From: Eubacterium sp.
GTDB taxonomy: Bacteria; Bacillota; Clostridia; Lachnospirales; Lachnospiraceae
NCBI GenBank assembly: GCA_017420535.1
Contig: JAFOIV010000089.1
Coordinates: forward strand, 1-50,713
Reading direction: 5' to 3'
DNA: 50,713 nucleotides
The notes under the pieces: generated by a model
What the model saw: only the letters and a program-made list of their open reading frames with translations
What the model was told of the DNA's origin: nothing
Databases searched by the model: none
Made by a program: the position numbers and the translations under genes
Shown here: in pieces, positions 45,872 through 50,713 of the stretch
Layout: the number at the start of each line of letters is the position of its first letter
How positions within the stretch are numbered: the stretch's first letter is position 1

Positions 45872-46927
45872 ATGAATTTAATTGATAATAAAGAATATTT
45901 AGAGGATGTTTCTTTAGTCGCTTCTCTTCCAATTGATTGGAATATGTTTAAAGATTCTTCTATCATGCTCAGCGGTGCTTCTGGTATGGTAGGAAGTTTT
46001 CTTATAGATGTACTTATGCATAAGAATAAAGAAGGTTTAAATATAAAGATCTTTGCTTTAGGAAGAAATGAAGAAAAGGCTAAAGACCGATTCTTTAAGT
46101 ATTGGAACGATCCACTGTTTTCATTTATAAAGGGTGATATAAACGAAAATATAAATCTTAATGAAGACGTTGATTATATCATCCATGGTGCCAGCAATAC
46201 CCATCCCCGTCAGTATTCTACTGATCCTGTGGGAACTATTACAACTAATATTATAGGCACAAACAATCTTCTTAAATACGCCAAAGACCATAAAACAAAA
46301 CGCTTTGTATTTCTTTCTTCAGTTGAGATCTATGGTGAAAATAAAGGGGATACGGATCAGTTTAAAGAAAATTATCTTGGATATATAGACTCAAACACTG
46401 CCAGAGCTGGTTATCCTGAAAGCAAGCGCTGCGGTGAAGCTTTATGCCAGTCTTATATCAGCCAGTATGATATGGACATTGTCATTCCAAGACTTTCCAG
46501 AATATACGGCCCATCAATGCTCCAAAGCGACACAAAGGCCATCTCACAGTTCATTAAAAAAGGTGTTATGAGAGAAGATATCGTGCTTAAGTCTGAAGGA
46601 ACACAGGTATATTCCTATTCCTATGTTGCTGATTCAGTTGCAGGAATCCTCACAATACTCGCCAAAGGAAAATGTGGCGAAGCTTATAATGTATCGGATC
46701 CTGATTCAGATATCGCCTTAAAGGATCTTGCAAAGATCATTGCCGATAATGCAGGAACCTCGGTTATATTTGAGCTTCCGGATGCTATTGAAAAAGCTGG
46801 TTATTCTACAGCTACAAAGGCTACCCTTGACAGTTCCAAGCTAAGAAATGAACTCTCATTTGTAACCGCTTATGATATTAAAAAAGGTGTAAACCGCACT
46901 ATTGATATATTAAGGACTTTGATCTAA
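45872..46927 (+). CDS. NAD-dependent epimerase/dehydratase (extended SDR)
   Basis: A 351-residue extended short-chain dehydrogenase. The dinucleotide motif is MLSGASGMVGSFLIDVLM (about 32-49). The active-site pair is Y and K in AGYPESKRCGEAL, with the preceding Ser in FLSSVEIYGENKG. Family members act on nucleotide sugars as epimerases or dehydratases. Between a cytidylyltransferase and a CDP-polyol transferase it may modify the CDP-linked substrate or a polymer sugar. Its stop codon overlaps the start of the next gene by one base (TAATG), so the two are coupled. Confidence 0.87.
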   Translation: MNLIDNKEYLEDVSLVASLPIDWNMFKDSSIMLSGASGMVGSFLIDVLMHKNKEGLNIKIFALGRNEEKAKDRFFKYWNDPLFSFIKGDINENINLNEDVDYIIHGASNTHPRQYSTDPVGTITTNIIGTNNLLKYAKDHKTKRFVFLSSVEIYGENKGDTDQFKENYLGYIDSNTARAGYPESKRCGEALCQSYISQYDMDIVIPRLSRIYGPSMLQSDTKAISQFIKKGVMREDIVLKSEGTQVYSYSYVADSVAGILTILAKGKCGEAYNVSDPDSDIALKDLAKIIADNAGTSVIFELPDAIEKAGYSTATKATLDSSKLRNELSFVTAYDIKKGVNRTIDILRTLI

Positions 46928-49413
46928 TGAGTTTAAAAAAATATATGCCTTCCACCCAGACGAAGGCAGCATTCCATATTACATTTTTAAAGAATTTTTT
47001 TATATTCAAACGAAACATTAAAAAATTCTGTTTCTTTAAAATTCTGGTACCGCTGCAGTATAAGAAAGCCTGTCTTAAGCCTCTTCAGGAAGATAAAGTC
47101 ATCTTCCTGGAGCTAAGTGCAGAAGAATTAAGTAATTCCGACAGACTTTTATATAATACCCTTATTAAAGATTATAATTTAGACGTTCATGTTCATTTTC
47201 TTCTTAAGGGCAGTGTATCTCAAAATGAATTATATAGAAGGCAGCAGGCATTTTTAAAAGATGCCGCTACTGCCAAATATCTTGTATATAACGACAGCTA
47301 TAATTTCACTGGTGCCTTAAAAAAACGTAAGGGGCAGCACATCATAAATCTTTGGCACGGAGCAGGCGCCTTTAAAAAATTCGGATTCTCTATCGCAGAG
47401 AAAAAGTTTGGTATGGATAGAGATGAAATGCGCCGCTTCCCTCTTCATCCAAAGTATGACATCGTAACAGTCAGCAGTCCTGAAGTCCGCTGGGCTTATA
47501 TAGAGGCTATGGGAAAAGAAAAAGAAGCTGACTCCGTAAAAGCTCTGGGTATCAGCAGAACTGACATTTTCTATGATAAAGATTTTGCCCTTGCTTCAAG
47601 GAACAGACTCTACGAGATATTTCCAAATGCCAGAGGTAAAAAAGTAATCCTCTATGCTCCAACCTTTAGAGGACATGTAAATACTGCCACCTCTCCTGAT
47701 ATGCTTAATATCAGAAGCTTTAAGGAACAGCTTGGAAAGGATTATGTGCTTCTTTTTAATCACCATCCTTTCGTTAAGAAACCACCTGAAATACCTTATG
47801 ACTTAAGGGATTTTGCCATAGATCTGACAGGTCTCATGTCTATTGACGAGCTTATAACAGTTACTGACATTTGCATTTCAGATTATTCATCTCTTATATT
47901 TGAATACTCTTTATTTGAAAAGCCTATGATCTTTTATGCTTATGATCTGGCTAACTATTTTGACTGGAGAGGTTTCTATTACGACTATAACGAACTTACT
48001 CCTGGTCCAATATGCTATACCAACAAGGAAATGCTGGATTATATAACGCATATTGATGAAAGATTTGATAAGGCAAAAGTGAAAGCTTTCAGAGAAAAAT
48101 ATATGGCCAGCTGTGACGGACATGCCACCGAGAGGATCATCAGGGAATTCTTTGAAGAAAGTATTGAAAAATATAAGCGTGATACTCCTCTTTCAGGAGA
48201 TTTCTCCAGTATTCCTGATTCTTCAAAGCCATATTATGACTACACAAATCTTATGTCATTCCTTACAAAAGTAAGAAATGAAGTTAAGAAAACCTATGAT
48301 AAGGAAAAATCAAAGCCTATCGTGAAAGGCCGCATTTTACTTATATTAGATGAGTATTCAGATACAACTGTATTTCATAACATTATAAAACTTGCTCCAA
48401 AATATAAGAATTTAGAAATAATAGATGACTTCTCAAAAAATGACCTGAAGCTAAAGGAATATATATCCCGCCTTGCAACTGCAGAAGTTGTACTTTCCGC
48501 CGGAGAACCTTATATCCTTAGAATGATCAACCTTAGAGAAGACACTAAACTTATACAGATCCTTCCTGAAGTAATCTCCGCTTTTAAGAGCTGGAACAAC
48601 CGAAAAGAAAGGCTCATCTCCTACAACAGATATGACTGCCTTAATTTTCCTATAAACTCAAAATACGATGAGATAATCACTTCCTTTGAAGATGAGAAAA
48701 ACACCAATCCTGTAACCTTCAATTACCAGCTTAAAAACACTGGAAAGATAAATATGATAGGTAACATTTATACAGATATGTTCTTCGACAAAGGCTTTGT
48801 AAAACACGCAAAAGAACATATCGAAGCTCTTATTCCAGAATCTAAGGGTAAAAAGAAGATTCTTTTTCTATGTAAGAACAGGCCGGGACTTGGATCAATG
48901 CTATCTCACCTTCTTACAGAGATATATGAAGAATATGCCAGCAGTCACATCTGCATAGTTAAGACCAGCGACGCCAGTCTGATCCCTGAATATCTTCAAG
49001 GTTTTGCCATAAGCCCTAAATTAAGAGCTTTAGCTAATAGAAAAAGTATTGATCCTAAAGAACTGACATCAAATGACTATCGGATCAAAGATATCTCTGA
49101 GATAAGACTTCTCTCAGCGGCTGATATCATCGTCTCTGACTATGTAACCAAGGCCTTCAGCGTTCTTGCTACAGGTAAAAAGCTTGTGCTTTATACTCCT
49201 GATATTGCTACCTACCCAGATAAAGTCGAAGCCCTTATTGATTATGAAGATGAATTTGGCTGTCTCATCGCAAGAAACACAGCTGAATTCATAGATAGAT
49301 TAAATGAATCAGAAGAAGAAACAAAAGAAAACGCAGCTATGATCAAGAATAAATATCTTTCTTGCTGCGACGGAAAAGCAAGCAAACGATTACTGGATCA
49401 GCTTAGCAAATGA
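46927..49413 (+). CDS. Two-domain CDP-glycerol/polyol phosphotransferase
   Basis: An 828-residue protein. The N-terminal half (about 50-410) is a full CDP-glycerol glycerophosphotransferase domain: INLWHGAGAFKKFGFS (catalytic His), VILYAPTFRGH, HHPFVKKP, CISDYSSLIFEYSLFEKP and YMASCDGHATERI. After a linker, the C-terminal half (about 450-828) is a degenerate second copy. It keeps LGISRTDIF-like INMIGNIYTDMFFDKGF, AADIIVSDYVTKAFSVLATG and KYLSCCDGKASKRLL, but has no clear WHG motif. This suggests an active transferase fused to an inactive acceptor-binding copy. The enzyme would polymerise polyol phosphate on the inner membrane face, in the same operon as the two preceding genes. Confidence 0.88.
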   Translation: MSLKKYMPSTQTKAAFHITFLKNFFIFKRNIKKFCFFKILVPLQYKKACLKPLQEDKVIFLELSAEELSNSDRLLYNTLIKDYNLDVHVHFLLKGSVSQNELYRRQQAFLKDAATAKYLVYNDSYNFTGALKKRKGQHIINLWHGAGAFKKFGFSIAEKKFGMDRDEMRRFPLHPKYDIVTVSSPEVRWAYIEAMGKEKEADSVKALGISRTDIFYDKDFALASRNRLYEIFPNARGKKVILYAPTFRGHVNTATSPDMLNIRSFKEQLGKDYVLLFNHHPFVKKPPEIPYDLRDFAIDLTGLMSIDELITVTDICISDYSSLIFEYSLFEKPMIFYAYDLANYFDWRGFYYDYNELTPGPICYTNKEMLDYITHIDERFDKAKVKAFREKYMASCDGHATERIIREFFEESIEKYKRDTPLSGDFSSIPDSSKPYYDYTNLMSFLTKVRNEVKKTYDKEKSKPIVKGRILLILDEYSDTTVFHNIIKLAPKYKNLEIIDDFSKNDLKLKEYISRLATAEVVLSAGEPYILRMINLREDTKLIQILPEVISAFKSWNNRKERLISYNRYDCLNFPINSKYDEIITSFEDEKNTNPVTFNYQLKNTGKINMIGNIYTDMFFDKGFVKHAKEHIEALIPESKGKKKILFLCKNRPGLGSMLSHLLTEIYEEYASSHICIVKTSDASLIPEYLQGFAISPKLRALANRKSIDPKELTSNDYRIKDISEIRLLSAADIIVSDYVTKAFSVLATGKKLVLYTPDIATYPDKVEALIDYEDEFGCLIARNTAEFIDRLNESEEETKENAAMIKNKYLSCCDGKASKRLLDQLSK

Positions 49414-49427
49414 TTGTTCTAATACAG

Positions 49428-49497
49428 ACAATGCCTATAGCTGGCATTGTAGCTGTTAAAAAATGCCCCCTCAGCACAGAGGGGGCATTCGCTTTTT
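49428..49497. terminator. Two hairpins forming a bidirectional terminator
   Basis: A small stem ACAATGCC/GGCATTGT (49428-49450) precedes a strong stem AATGCCCCCTC/GAGGGGGCATT (49462-49489). The strong stem is followed by CGCTTTTTATA on the plus strand and has an A-run on the other side. It separates the polymer operon from convergent glpK. Confidence 0.9.
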
Positions 49498-49507
49498 ATA
49501 TACTTTC

Positions 49508-50713
<1,206 letters not shown>

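Overview
The window looks like a chromosomal segment of a low-GC Gram-positive anaerobe of the Clostridia, most likely the family Lachnospiraceae. This is inferred from gene content and style: AddAB rather than RecBCD, a panG-like gene with panBCD, Hsp33, QueH, GH2 beta-galactosidase with an AraC regulator, CDP-glycerol transferases, strong AGGAGG-type ribosome sites, sigma-A promoters with 17-bp spacers, and A/T-rich intergenic DNA. No rRNA, tRNA, CRISPR array, transposase, integrase or phage gene is seen.

Layout. (1) 1-5.2 kb: minus-strand genes for a secreted nuclease, a small membrane protein, a MerR/TipA-type regulator, a transglutaminase-like lipoprotein and an M23 peptidase. Four copies of a 53-57 bp near-perfect palindrome lie between them; it is both a dispersed repeat and a terminator-like hairpin. 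(2) 5.2-9.1 kb: a tryptophan-rich multipass membrane protein, then queH, a methyltransferase and hslO. (3) 9.2-13.4 kb: a 77-aa plus-strand orphan, the group hflX-ispF-membrane protein on the minus strand, and a membrane diguanylate cyclase on the plus strand. (4) 13.4-27.2 kb: a long minus-strand run addB-addA-queF-folC-orf45-TPR protein-CDP-glycerol transferase-like-DUF308-TPM-like protein, closed by a terminator. The 45-aa orf between folC and the TPR gene is easily missed. (5) 27.4-33.7 kb: a phosphoribosyltransferase-like gene with an altered PRPP loop, lacZ with its AraC regulator, and a WYL regulator. (6) 33.8-37.0 kb: the pantothenate operon panG-panB-panC-panD. (7) 37.1-38.3 kb: an unknown membrane protein and a gene-poor stretch. 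(8) 38.4-43.4 kb: a two-gene island. (9) 43.4-50.7 kb: gdhA, a cytidylyltransferase/NAD-dependent epimerase/two-domain CDP-glycerol transferase operon for a phosphopolyol-type surface polymer, and the 3' two-thirds of glpK.

The main discovery is region 8. The last ten codons and stop codon of gdhA are present twice, at 38389-38421 and 43407-43439, as a 33-bp direct repeat with one synonymous difference. The copies bracket about 5 kb holding only two co-directional genes: a 983-aa protein combining an archaeo-eukaryotic-type primase domain (TOTE conflict-system family), a superfamily 2 helicase and a C-terminal phospholipase-D-like domain, and a Schlafen-like AlbA/ATPase protein with a winged helix. 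This looks like an integrated biological-conflict (candidate antiviral) module that rebuilds the gdhA 3' end and supplies a new terminator. No integrase remains. Just beyond the stop of the second gene are 11-bp repeats of the slipped-strand type.

Other regulatory signals include a MerR-type promoter with a 19-bp spacer and central dyad, a WalR-like box at the M23 peptidase promoter, and a stem-loop at the very 5' end of the transcript for the multipass membrane protein.
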